Source of the DNA: Alistipes provencensis
Lineage (GTDB): Bacteria; Bacteroidota; Bacteroidia; Bacteroidales; Rikenellaceae
Reading direction: 5' to 3'
Length of the DNA: 64,000 nt
Assembly (NCBI RefSeq): GCF_900083545.1
Contig: NZ_LT559262.1
Location: forward strand, 1,154,397 to 1,218,396
The notes beneath the pieces are model-generated. The model was not told the DNA's origin. It was given only the letters and a program-made list of their open reading frames with translations, and ran no database searches. Shown here one piece after another: positions 7,126 to 14,539 of this stretch (position 1 is its first letter; each line of letters begins with the position of its first letter). A program made the translations under genes and the position numbers.

Positions 7126-8826
7126 CTATTCGGTCAACGCGTGCCGAATCTTCTCAAATCCGTTGTCCTTGCAATTATTCGGCGTAACATAGGTCTGAAG
7201 GTGATTCTTCAGAAGGACCAGATTCCGATAGGTTTCCAATCCTTCAACAGCCTTATACCATAATTGGTCACTCCGGGCGATCACGATTACCGCCTTTCTC
7301 TCCATCAGGTAGCGCACTAGTCTTACGGCAAATTCCTGCGTTGGTAGTAATCCCGATTCCGACTTTATCAATCGTTTCGGCATATCGTGATACTTCACCG
7401 AATGGTAACCGAAGTACTGAATGATCGTTAAATAATTAACGGCATCATCCGAGAGTTTCATCACCTCACGCAGACGGTCATTCCAATACCATGTATCCAC
7501 GGAATTTATATCTTCATCGGTCGTCGGGTACGGGTCGCCTTCCAATGCCAACGCTTTTGCCTTCGACCGCACAAATTTCCGCTGGGCTTCGGGTGACAGG
7601 GCGTCAAATAGTGCGATGTTTCCTTTTTCAGTTTCCGTCGATTCTGCCCAGCCGGGATTCAGCGTCAGAATAGCGACTTTGGCATCGAAAAAATTTCCCA
7701 TGACGGGTTCCGGTATCCATTCGGAATGGAGGCAGTGGATAGGCTTTGCCTTTTCGTTAAACGCCGCAATCGCTTCACGATCGAGAGGACTGGCGTTGTT
7801 AGCCAGTCGGCCTGCATAATCCTTTTTGGCAAGTTCTTCGGCGACAGCCCGCCACGGATTGTCGTTCAGTAAGGTTTCTTTCGTGTCCATAATAAAAGGT
7901 TTTGTAGTTAGATTTCCAAAGATAAGTTTTTCACGGCTTTTTTCCACACTTAGTTTTTTAATCTCCATATCCAGCCGCTCCTCTCCGTCGTAGTCTATTT
8001 CAATCGAGTAGGCGCAGTTCGACCGTCCGTCCCAACAAAATACGTCCGTCAGACGCTCTCGAAGTTCGGCGACGAGCAGAACCGTCAACTGATATTCGGA
8101 AAGATAGGCTATTTCCAAAAGAAAGCAGTTTATTACCGAGGTCGCCTTACCCGTTCGTAAATAACCAATATACTCGGCCAAGACCTCGGAAATCCGATCC
8201 GCATAGTCCGGATGATTCGTTCTGTATCGCTCCAAGAGATAACTTAAATCACCTCCGTAATGGATATACAACGCGAGGTTCAGTAATTTCTTCTCCCAAT
8301 CCAGACGTCCAAATTCGAAGCATAGATCGTCCCAATAGGCCCGTCGGGCAATAAGATTGCAGTAGATTTCCTGCATTTCGAGTAGGGTGGCGTCGGGCTT
8401 GCTGAAGGGTGCCGGAACCGACTGACACTTATCGCGGTATTTCCGAACCACAAACTCCTCGTCGCAGACAGCATCCGTATCCATCCAGTTCCGGAAATAA
8501 TCCGACCTCTCGGCCGCCTCTAGTTTCGTGAAATCGTCCGCGGTCAAAGCCCTACTCCAAAGATATTTTAAAAATTTAGCCTCCAAGGTGTACATTCGGC
8601 TTCCCTCAACCGCGGCATACAGAAATTTCGGAGGAAGTTCCTCGATCCACATCGTCGAGCGGATGGCCTCCCGAAACCGCCTTGCCTCGATCTCATCCAG
8701 TAGGGGAAATTCTCCCCGAAAAGGTATCAGCCGCGACGGCACGGCACGGTCTACGAAACGGCTTGCCATTCCGCCAACCACGGAGCACATTCGCTCTCTC
8801 GTCGTGAGTTCTTCTGCCTTTTTCAT
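7126..8826 (-). CDS. Two-part protein with uracil-DNA-glycosylase-fold-like C-terminal domain
   Basis: 566 residues. The N-terminal 310 or so are unrecognised and mostly helical. The C-terminal part (about 313-566) looks like a uracil-DNA-glycosylase-like fold: a strand followed by NPG (KVAILTLNPGW), a central GYH, a late strand VIVIARSDQLW and a terminal NHLQTYVTPNN in the place of the UDG HPSP-type motif. That suggests nucleic-acid base recognition; activity cannot be read from sequence. Met313 (ATG at 7890) begins the second part and is preceded by a TATCTTTG element inside the gene, so the C-terminal part may also be made alone. Its promoter carries the same operator as the WYL/helicase unit, and a strong terminator follows it. 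Confidence 0.6.
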   Translation of the reverse strand: MKKAEELTTRERMCSVVGGMASRFVDRAVPSRLIPFRGEFPLLDEIEARRFREAIRSTMWIEELPPKFLYAAVEGSRMYTLEAKFLKYLWSRALTADDFTKLEAAERSDYFRNWMDTDAVCDEEFVVRKYRDKCQSVPAPFSKPDATLLEMQEIYCNLIARRAYWDDLCFEFGRLDWEKKLLNLALYIHYGGDLSYLLERYRTNHPDYADRISEVLAEYIGYLRTGKATSVINCFLLEIAYLSEYQLTVLLVAELRERLTDVFCWDGRSNCAYSIEIDYDGEERLDMEIKKLSVEKSREKLIFGNLTTKPFIMDTKETLLNDNPWRAVAEELAKKDYAGRLANNASPLDREAIAAFNEKAKPIHCLHSEWIPEPVMGNFFDAKVAILTLNPGWAESTETEKGNIALFDALSPEAQRKFVRSKAKALALEGDPYPTTDEDINSVDTWYWNDRLREVMKLSDDAVNYLTIIQYFGYHSVKYHDMPKRLIKSESGLLPTQEFAVRLVRYLMERKAVIVIARSDQLWYKAVEGLETYRNLVLLKNHLQTYVTPNNCKDNGFEKIRHALTE

Positions 8827-8856
8827 ATCTCGTTGCCTTAGTCAAACCCGGTTCGG

Positions 8857-8895
8857 CAAATTTAGTCGCCGCTTCCGCCAGTCCCCGGCGCAAGG
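8857..8895 (-). promoter_or_regulatory. Promoter and WYL-type operator of the 566-residue gene
   Basis: Minus-strand -7 element TAAATTTG (8857-8864) lies about 30 nt before the ATG. Six nt further upstream is the inverted repeat GCTTCCGCC (8871-8879), 7-nt spacer, GGCGCAAGG (8887-8895). It matches the operator before the WYL gene at 16 of 18 arm positions, with the same spacer length and the same 6-nt gap to the -7 element. It covers the region where a -33 element would lie, so it is probably a repressor site. Confidence 0.7.
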
Positions 8896-9150
8896 TCGAA
8901 TTATTTTTGGCTGCTGGGGTGTAAATAAAGAAAGCGTGGCGCTGAAGGCTTATCTTATACGGCAGGCTCTGGAATAGCCCGAATACTAAAATAAGCATCA
9001 GCCCACGCCCTTTTTCAGGGACATAGGAATAACAACGCTTATTCCCGTATTCATCAGAATTTTCCAGATTCGCCGTAGAGAATAAACTTACGCTTTCGCG
9101 TCAATCAGTATGTCGTAAACAAAAATACGAAAAATTCGCGGATTTCCAAC
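8896..9150. other. Non-coding gap between the two WYL-linked transcription units
   Basis: No gene is supported. A minus-strand reading at 8693-8998 overlaps the 566-residue gene out of frame and has no features. The hairpin GGAATAA-CAACGC-TTATTCC lies at 9027-9046. Nothing else stands out. Confidence 0.5.
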
Positions 9151-9179
9151 AAAAAAGGCTTCGACCTAAATCGAAGCCT
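9150..9179 (-). terminator. Rho-independent terminator of the DnaB-like ATPase gene
   Basis: A perfect 9-bp stem AGGCTTCGA/TCGAAGCCT (9156-9164, 9171-9179) with a 6-nt loop, followed on the minus strand by a run of T. Confidence 0.9.
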
Positions 9180-9201
9180 ATATAAACTAAGGCAGGAGCG
9201 C

Positions 9202-9966
9202 CTAAAAACCCCTATCAGGCATATCTTCTAATGCAAGAAACCGACAATAAGGTTTATCAAAATAAAGATAAAGGGTACATTCTCCAATAATAATTTCGGC
9301 AAACCCATCCAGCGGCATTCCATATTCATCGTGTGATATTCCGCAAAATTCAGGTCTATAAAGTAACATTACATCTCGAATAACCATTTTTTCTGCTTCA
9401 GAAATATTTAAATCGTCATAATTCGGGCGGCATACTCCGTTATTTTTACCGAAATTGGTTGGGGCAAGAACAACGATGGCTATCCGCAGTTCCTCGGCTA
9501 AATGACTTAACGTACATAAAAATTCCACTCTCTCAGCTGGGGATAACTCGTTCGTACGATTATCAAACGGAAATTTCAAGTCATTAATATAGATAATTTT
9601 TATTCCTTTTCGCACCGCATTTCGTACGAATTCACACACTCCCGAAAGATTCCGAACCGTAGATGCATAGATCATATCGGTAGGAAAATCCTCAAACATT
9701 AACCGAAGTCGTCGAACAAGGTGTAATTTTATCGTCGTAGTAAGGAGCACACTCAGCATTTTATACCGGGTAGCTTGTTGATACATCATCGATAATATTA
9801 ATGCCGTCTTTCCCATACCCGGATCAGCAGCTAAAAGGTATAATGCCGGGGAAAATCCACCGTACATTACACGGTCTAATGGGGGAAACCCAGTTGGACA
9901 TTTCGTTTCTCGTTCTTTATCTATTCGCTTAATAATCTCGGCAAGCGTTATTATTTCGTCATCCAT
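9202..9966 (-). CDS. DnaB-like RecA-fold ATPase
   Basis: 254 residues, about the size of a replicative helicase C-terminal domain without the DnaB N-terminal domain. It starts with the DnaB/RadA-like entry (TGFPPLDRVMYGGFSPALYLLAAD), then Walker A ADPGMGKT (47-54) and Walker B IIYIND (124-129). An SPAERVEFLCTLSHLAEELRIAIVVL-type stretch follows, as in DnaB after the B strand. It could load or remodel DNA for element replication, or be part of the helicase system. It lies 151 nt downstream of the SF1 helicase on the same strand with no terminator between, and a strong terminator follows it, so it is probably the last gene of the WYL-helicase operon. Confidence 0.65.
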   Translation of the reverse strand: MDDEIITLAEIIKRIDKERETKCPTGFPPLDRVMYGGFSPALYLLAADPGMGKTALILSMMYQQATRYKMLSVLLTTTIKLHLVRRLRLMFEDFPTDMIYASTVRNLSGVCEFVRNAVRKGIKIIYINDLKFPFDNRTNELSPAERVEFLCTLSHLAEELRIAIVVLAPTNFGKNNGVCRPNYDDLNISEAEKMVIRDVMLLYRPEFCGISHDEYGMPLDGFAEIIIGECTLYLYFDKPYCRFLALEDMPDRGF

Positions 9967-10034
9967 AATAATACATAATTTTTTAATTCTTAGGCCATTT
10001 CTTCGGGTTCAACAAATAAATATCTTTCCATCAT

Positions 10035-10093
10035 TTAGTAACCACACTCTTCCCGAAACCACATGGTCCGTAATACCTCTTTGCATCGGGAAT
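10035..10093 (-). pseudogene. Relic of a WYL-protein C-terminus
   Basis: In one minus-strand frame the gap between the helicase and the ATPase gene reads EVLRTMWFREECGY then stop. This resembles the C-terminus of the intact WYL protein, EILRPAWFREEVKNV. The stretch 10047-10079 aligns without gaps to 11986-12018 at about 26 of 33 nt. An in-frame stop lies a few codons upstream. It looks like the tail of a second, lost WYL gene or of an imprecise duplication. Confidence 0.55.
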
Positions 10094-10117
10094 TTATTCA
10101 AATCAGTCATATCAGAG

Positions 10118-11941
10118 CTATTTACAGGTTCTTATGATTTCCGACAAAAGCTGTCCCCGCTGGGCTATCCAATAGCTACGATCGCACACGATCACAATCC
10201 GTTTCTTCGCCCGACTTATGGCCGTATTCAACACGTTCAGACCTCGGGATATGCGATTCTTCGAATCAGAGAACCACATATCCTGCGTATCAACCACGCT
10301 GAGTATTACCGTATCCCATTCCCGTCCCTGACTTTTATGCACGGTAAGAATATTCATATCCTTCCGTTCATCGGGCATGTATTTACCAAGCAGGTCCAGC
10401 TGTTTGCGGTAAGGCGTCAGAATGACATAGCTGCCCAATCGTCCGGCGTTCTCCGTCAGGTATCGGCGAATAGCCACGACTTCGTTCAACGAGGTCCGGC
10501 GGGCGTCATTCGTATCTTTTACGGCATTAAGGCACGTCAACTCCATTTCCCGGCGGTCCAGATTCGAGTGAAATCCATTCTTATAGACGTATTTATCCAG
10601 CAGGGCCGCCAAGTTCGCCGGGAACCGAAACGTCGTATTCAGTTCCATTTTCTTCATCTCGGGAATCCGGTCATGCCGATCTCTTAAATAATCTTCCAAT
10701 AAAGACCTTACCGTCATTCCGGATTGGAACATACACCCGACGTAAATAGCCGATTCCGCCCAAAGGACCAATTTATCGTAGTTCGAGTTCCTCCCCAATT
10801 CGGTTACTTCACATACCGGAGGTAACTGGAGATGATCGCCTAAAAAGGTAACCGGCTTATTCTGCCGGAAAAGCGGCAACGCTTTCATCAGACTCGCATA
10901 TCCGACCTCGTCGAGAAACAGATGGTCGGCCTCCAAGTCCTCGGTGATATACCGATCCAGCGTACAGGCTACGACCGCAGCAGTCTTTATCCGGGACGTC
11001 AGCGTCCGGGACGCCAATTCATCGCGTTCCCGCTTACATTCAGACAATTTCGTCCATAATTCCTCCTCTTTGGCATTGACGTATTCGGTTTTTATCAACG
11101 CGGCGAGTTCTTCTTCCTTCAAGCCGTCATCAAGTCCCAACATCGACTTATAGATCTGAATCTGATGTCCTACCTTCGCAATCTTATCGTCGAGGTTCGC
11201 AGTTTCACAGACCTCGGGATATTTTCGGACGAAATCCCACGAAGGTATTCCTAAACGCAGTACCTTATCCCGGCTTATATCGTGCGTACGGTCGATCATC
11301 GCCAAGACTCCCCGGAGTATCTGCTCCACAGCGTTATTCGTCGGCGCACAAATCACGACTCGTTTATTATTTCGGATATAGTGCATTATGGCATACGCCA
11401 ATACGAATTGAGTCTTTCCCGATCCGGGCGCTCCCCAAACGTAAGTGAACGGATTCGAGAAAATAGCTTCAATAGCCCTTTTCTGCTCCTCGGACGGTTT
11501 ACACTCCGGCAGATAATCGGTCGGAGCTCCGAGGTCGGGACAAGCCGCCGGAATCATCAGCTGACTACCGTTTTCCCAATACCACTCTTCAAGCCGTTGT
11601 ACCAAGAATCTCAAATCGGAACCGACGAGAATATCCCAGGCATTCAAGTGCTCGAAAGCGGGATAGGTTTCGGGCGTCGGCCTAATAATCAGAATATTCC
11701 TATCACGGTCGTAAGTTATAATTTCAGGGTCGGAATACCGGGTTCCCGTCGTCAGTATTTCGAAATACAGCGCCTCGGTATTCAATAATTTCCCGCCTAA
11801 CAATAATTTTATCAGATGCTCTTTCCCGTATTCAATCGAAATAACACCAAGCGTTTGGACTCCCCGGTTCGTTTCCGTCAAATAATCATAATATTCAGAC
11901 GCACTCGCAACGGCAAGATCGCGTATTTCCGTCGCTGTCAT
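10118..11941 (-). CDS. Superfamily 1B (Upf1/DNA2-like) helicase
   Basis: 607-residue ATP-dependent nucleic-acid helicase. Motifs in order: Q-motif region KPSEEQKRAI (148-157), Walker A GAPGSGKT (170-177), motif Ia CAPTNNAVEQIL (198-209), a helical insert (about 250-312) where Upf1-like proteins have domains 1B/1C, Walker B with DEVGYAS (344-350), motif III GDHLQLPP (368-375), motif IV TTFRFP (436-441), motif V TVHKSQGREWD (533-543) and motif VI NTAISRAKKR (572-581). The N-terminal 145 residues are unrecognised and no nuclease domain is visible. The ATG overlaps the WYL stop by 4 nt, so the two are translationally coupled. Helicases of this class occur in several phage-defence systems. The helicase call is secure; the role is inferred. 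Confidence 0.85.
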   Translation of the reverse strand: MTATEIRDLAVASASEYYDYLTETNRGVQTLGVISIEYGKEHLIKLLLGGKLLNTEALYFEILTTGTRYSDPEIITYDRDRNILIIRPTPETYPAFEHLNAWDILVGSDLRFLVQRLEEWYWENGSQLMIPAACPDLGAPTDYLPECKPSEEQKRAIEAIFSNPFTYVWGAPGSGKTQFVLAYAIMHYIRNNKRVVICAPTNNAVEQILRGVLAMIDRTHDISRDKVLRLGIPSWDFVRKYPEVCETANLDDKIAKVGHQIQIYKSMLGLDDGLKEEELAALIKTEYVNAKEEELWTKLSECKRERDELASRTLTSRIKTAAVVACTLDRYITEDLEADHLFLDEVGYASLMKALPLFRQNKPVTFLGDHLQLPPVCEVTELGRNSNYDKLVLWAESAIYVGCMFQSGMTVRSLLEDYLRDRHDRIPEMKKMELNTTFRFPANLAALLDKYVYKNGFHSNLDRREMELTCLNAVKDTNDARRTSLNEVVAIRRYLTENAGRLGSYVILTPYRKQLDLLGKYMPDERKDMNILTVHKSQGREWDTVILSVVDTQDMWFSDSKNRISRGLNVLNTAISRAKKRIVIVCDRSYWIAQRGQLLSEIIRTCK

Positions 11942-12867
11942 TCCGTCAAATAGTTTTTACACATTCGTTCCACTACATTTTTCACCTCCTCCCGGAACCA
12001 CGCGGGTCGTAATATCTCTACGTCCGCACCGTGCGACAGCAGTTCCATCCGGAAATCGTAGGCCGGAGCCAGCCAATATTCGAATACCGAATATTCTTCG
12101 GTCCGTTCGGTTTCACGCTGGGTAGCGTGCAGGGGCAGAGTCCGAATATAGTTCGCCTGCTCACCAAAGACACGGATTTCGACCCGTTCGGCCCGCCGAC
12201 CTTCCTGACGTATAATTCCGAAGGCATCGGTAAAGAAATCGTTGCAATCGAAATCCAACGGGATTTTAGCCTCGTTTCCCGTCAGAGTCATGCTATGTAC
12301 CCGATCGAGGGCGAACGTATAAATTTTACCCATTTCTGCGCTATTTGCGACGAGATACCATCGCCTCCGGAAAACCTTCAATCCGTACGGTTCGACCTCA
12401 TAACGGCTTTCTCGTTTTTCATCGTAGTTATGCCGGTAGACTATCTCCAAACAGCGGTTCTCTTCCATCGCCCGGAGGATGTCGGTCAGATAGGAATAAC
12501 CCGACGGAACCGGCTCCAACGCAATCCGTCGCCGTAATCGTTTGCTGTTAGCCAAAAGGTCGTTCACGGCAAAAGTTTCCAAGAGCCAACGACGCAGATC
12601 GTCACGCTCCAAATCCTCGCCATAGCGGATATAGTATTCGTTCGTCCGACGGTTGCAGGCGATATCCACGTCGAATAACTCCTCTACGGCTTTCCGGTGA
12701 TTCTCGAAGGTCTTACGGGGCAGCTCCTCTCCACCTGACAACTCGTTTCTTTTCCAGCGCTCACGGATTTCGTCGAGGGTGATCCGGCCCGCGGAGGAGA
12801 TCACCTCCAAGAGCCACAGATAGCGACGGAACAGCGTCGCGGTATTATTCGTCAAAGCATTCATCAT
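11938..12867 (-). CDS. WYL-domain transcriptional regulator
   Basis: 309 residues from the ATG at 12867. An N-terminal winged HTH (about 10-80, RRYLWLLEVISSAGRITLDE and following) precedes a WYL domain (about 140-225: LEIVYRHNYDEKRESRYEVEPYG then RRRWYLVA) and a C-terminal extension ending EILRPAWFREEVKNVVERM. This is the architecture of regulators such as BrxR and CapW that repress defence operons. A longer reading from 12906 is rejected because it would start upstream of the -7 element at 12882-12889. The stop overlaps the helicase start (ATGA). The inverted repeat over its own promoter suggests autoregulation. Confidence 0.85.
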   Translation of the reverse strand: MMNALTNNTATLFRRYLWLLEVISSAGRITLDEIRERWKRNELSGGEELPRKTFENHRKAVEELFDVDIACNRRTNEYYIRYGEDLERDDLRRWLLETFAVNDLLANSKRLRRRIALEPVPSGYSYLTDILRAMEENRCLEIVYRHNYDEKRESRYEVEPYGLKVFRRRWYLVANSAEMGKIYTFALDRVHSMTLTGNEAKIPLDFDCNDFFTDAFGIIRQEGRRAERVEIRVFGEQANYIRTLPLHATQRETERTEEYSVFEYWLAPAYDFRMELLSHGADVEILRPAWFREEVKNVVERMCKNYLTE

Positions 12868-12881
12868 TTTGTAGTTTGGAG

Positions 12882-12921
12882 CAAAGATAGAAATAGCTTC
12901 CGCCAAAACTCGGCGAAAGCT
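12882..12921 (-). promoter_or_regulatory. Promoter and inverted-repeat operator of the WYL-helicase operon
   Basis: Minus-strand -7 element TATCTTTG (12882-12889) lies 15 nt before the WYL ATG. Six nt upstream is AGCTTCCGCC (12895-12904), a 7-nt spacer, then GGCGAAAGCT (12912-12921), a 10-bp inverted repeat with one mismatch. The same site occurs before the 566-residue gene at 8871-8895. A plus-strand T-run follows the repeat, so it could double as a terminator, but no plus-strand gene needs one. Confidence 0.7.
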
Positions 12922-12933
12922 ACTCTTTTTTCA

Positions 12934-14133
12934 TTAAGCGACCACTTTTCTGATCGCGTTCACCAAATCCGTTCGGTCGGTATTCGTATAGACCCGATGC
13001 ACCATGTCGAGGCTTTTGTCTCCCAAAAGTTTTGCTACGAGGTAGAGGGGTATTCCTTCGTTCGCCAAATGGGAGGCAAAGGTATGGCGGGAAACGTGGA
13101 AGGAAAGACATTTCTTGATCCCAGCCTTTTTCGCCAATATCTTCAACTTCAGATTCGCGCAATTATTCGATATTCTCGGAAAAACATACTCATTCGTAGA
13201 CACGTTCCGGTACTTAGCCAACAGAACCTTTACCCATTTCGATAGTAGCGGAATTTCGACCAACTCGCCCGTTTTGCGTTGAACTTTGGATATATACATC
13301 ATCCCTTGGGCGTCTTTCTTCAGATGCTCCCATTTCAGATCCAGCACGTCGCCGAAGCGCAGGCCCGTGTTGCAACAGAAGATGAACAACTCGCGCACCA
13401 ATTTCATCCTCGCGTCGTCCGGCAACGCTTTGTGCAGAAATGCCTCATATTCGTCCTTTGTCAGAAAGATCGTCCGAGGCTTCGACCGGGTCATAAACCT
13501 TAATCCTTTCCCGAACGGGTCGTCGATTGGATAACCCAGCCGTCCGGCCCACTTCACCACCGAACGCAGGCGGTTCAATTTCGTATTAATCGTATTATCC
13601 GCATTCCGCCGGACCGTCCGCAAATACTTTTTATACTCCTGAATAAAGAGAATATCAAGCTGGTCGATCGTCCGTTTCTTACTCCGTTTTGAAAATTTCG
13701 CTATATCCTTTTTAAGGTCCAATATACCTATAATCGTTCGCTCGCTGCGGTTATCTGTCCGCAGTTTATCTACATAGGCATCGAAGATTTCATCGAGGGT
13801 GGCGTTCGTCTTTTCACGCGAGGACGTCCGCGCCTTTCCGGTAAGAATTTCACGGATTCGCTCCAGATCGACAGATTCCCCCAATACGTCGCATTGAATC
13901 AGATAACGTTCGTAATCGGCCTCCTTCCCGCTCAGATAGGCGTTAATGACGCTCTTTTCGGAGCAAGCCCCGATAACACGCCCCGACTGCTTATCCCAAT
14001 AGGATGGAGCGACTGAGTGAGGGGTTGCGAACTTTGTTTGGCGGCCTTTTAGGTAAACCCGCAGGTCGATACGTTTCTCCGGACCTTTCGTCGAAAGATC
14101 GTCGCGTAAAATAGCTTTTATCGTTCTTTTCAT
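12934..14133 (-). CDS. Tyrosine recombinase (integrase) of the element
   Basis: 399 residues in Bacteroidota integrase layout: an arm-binding N-terminus (about 1-60), a SAM-like core-binding domain (about 110-205) and the catalytic domain. Visible catalytic residues are Arg259 (NTGLRFGD), a Lys in the beta-hairpin near 283-287, His346 and Arg349 in HVSRHTFASH, and the Tyr382 nucleophile in HRVYTN. Where most family members have LGH, this one has LGD (Asp372), and the gap to the tyrosine is one residue longer than usual. The gene lies just inside the right end, as expected for the enzyme that made the flanking repeats. It appears full length. Confidence 0.9.
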   Translation of the reverse strand: MKRTIKAILRDDLSTKGPEKRIDLRVYLKGRQTKFATPHSVAPSYWDKQSGRVIGACSEKSVINAYLSGKEADYERYLIQCDVLGESVDLERIREILTGKARTSSREKTNATLDEIFDAYVDKLRTDNRSERTIIGILDLKKDIAKFSKRSKKRTIDQLDILFIQEYKKYLRTVRRNADNTINTKLNRLRSVVKWAGRLGYPIDDPFGKGLRFMTRSKPRTIFLTKDEYEAFLHKALPDDARMKLVRELFIFCCNTGLRFGDVLDLKWEHLKKDAQGMMYISKVQRKTGELVEIPLLSKWVKVLLAKYRNVSTNEYVFPRISNNCANLKLKILAKKAGIKKCLSFHVSRHTFASHLANEGIPLYLVAKLLGDKSLDMVHRVYTNTDRTDLVNAIRKVVA

Positions 14134-14382
14134 CTTGGTATATGTTTACCCTATTAATAACCGGAGTTATTGGAAACAATCGGGGATTTTTCTCCCGCAT
14201 ACGCTAAATTAGTTCCAAAACATTGATTTTAAAAGAGTTGTCGATTGGAAAATTTTATAAAAAAATTCGTTTACCAGCTAGACAGACGCCTTGCCGAGTT
14301 TTTGGGCACAAAATATTTTTTGGAAAAAAGACTGGATGAACCCGAGTTGCAGAAAACGGCCTTGGAGAGCTCCGCCAAGTCG
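14134..14382. other. Non-coding right end of the element, upstream of the integrase
   Basis: AT-rich, no gene seen. It holds the integrase upstream region and probably arm-type integrase sites; the octamer GAGTTGCA occurs here (14344-14351) and just inside the left end (5058-5065). A short inverted repeat, CTTGG...CCAAG, lies at about 14361-14379 beside the att repeat. Function is inferred only from position. Confidence 0.4.
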
Positions 14383-14406
14383 CTAGGGTTACAATAGGGG
14401 TTAAAA
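14383..14406 (+). repeat. Right attachment-site-like direct repeat
   Basis: Starts with the same 13 nt as the left copy, CTAGGGTTACAAT, and ends GGGTTAAAA; 22 of 24 positions match. Base composition returns to the core-genome type soon after. Confidence 0.7.
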
Positions 14407-14508
14407 ATTCGACACAAAGTGAGACAAATTGAACCACCCAACCCCAACGAGAACAGATTTTAACGATGATTAACGTCCAACAGCGCTCAACTTATAGCAA
14501 AAAAACCG

Positions 14509-14516
14509 TATATTTG
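14509..14516 (+). promoter_or_regulatory. Candidate promoter -7 element for glsA-glsB
   Basis: TATATTTG matches the Bacteroidota TAnnTTTG element and lies 23 nt before the glsA ATG. It overlaps an in-frame GTG at 14516, which argues that the GTG is not the start. Confidence 0.6.
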
Positions 14517-14539
14517 TGATTATAATTTTTGAACGTTTC

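Larger units (their letters stand above)
5032..14406. mobile_element. Integrative element with tyrosine recombinase, replication protein and WYL/helicase cargo
   Basis: The segment is bounded by an imperfect direct repeat (5032-5055 and 14383-14406) and carries a tyrosine recombinase directly inside the right end. It is visibly AT-richer than the flanking core genes, and all seven genes lie on the minus strand: integrase, WYL regulator, SF1 helicase, DnaB-like ATPase, UDG-like fusion protein, HTH protein and gene-II-like replication protein. No conjugation, mobilisation, capsid or morphogenesis gene is seen. It could be an integrated plasmid, a phage satellite or a reduced prophage. It separates rsmH from glsA. 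The exact crossover is unproven; it most likely lies in the 13-bp identical core. Confidence 0.8.

Noticed and set aside
8693..8998. 101-codon minus-strand reading over the start of the 566-residue gene
   Set aside because: Out of frame with that gene, and it covers its promoter and operator; no features.
9027..9046. Hairpin in the 8896-9150 gap as a terminator or small RNA
   Set aside because: The arms are AT-rich and short, and no T-run or promoter accompanies it.
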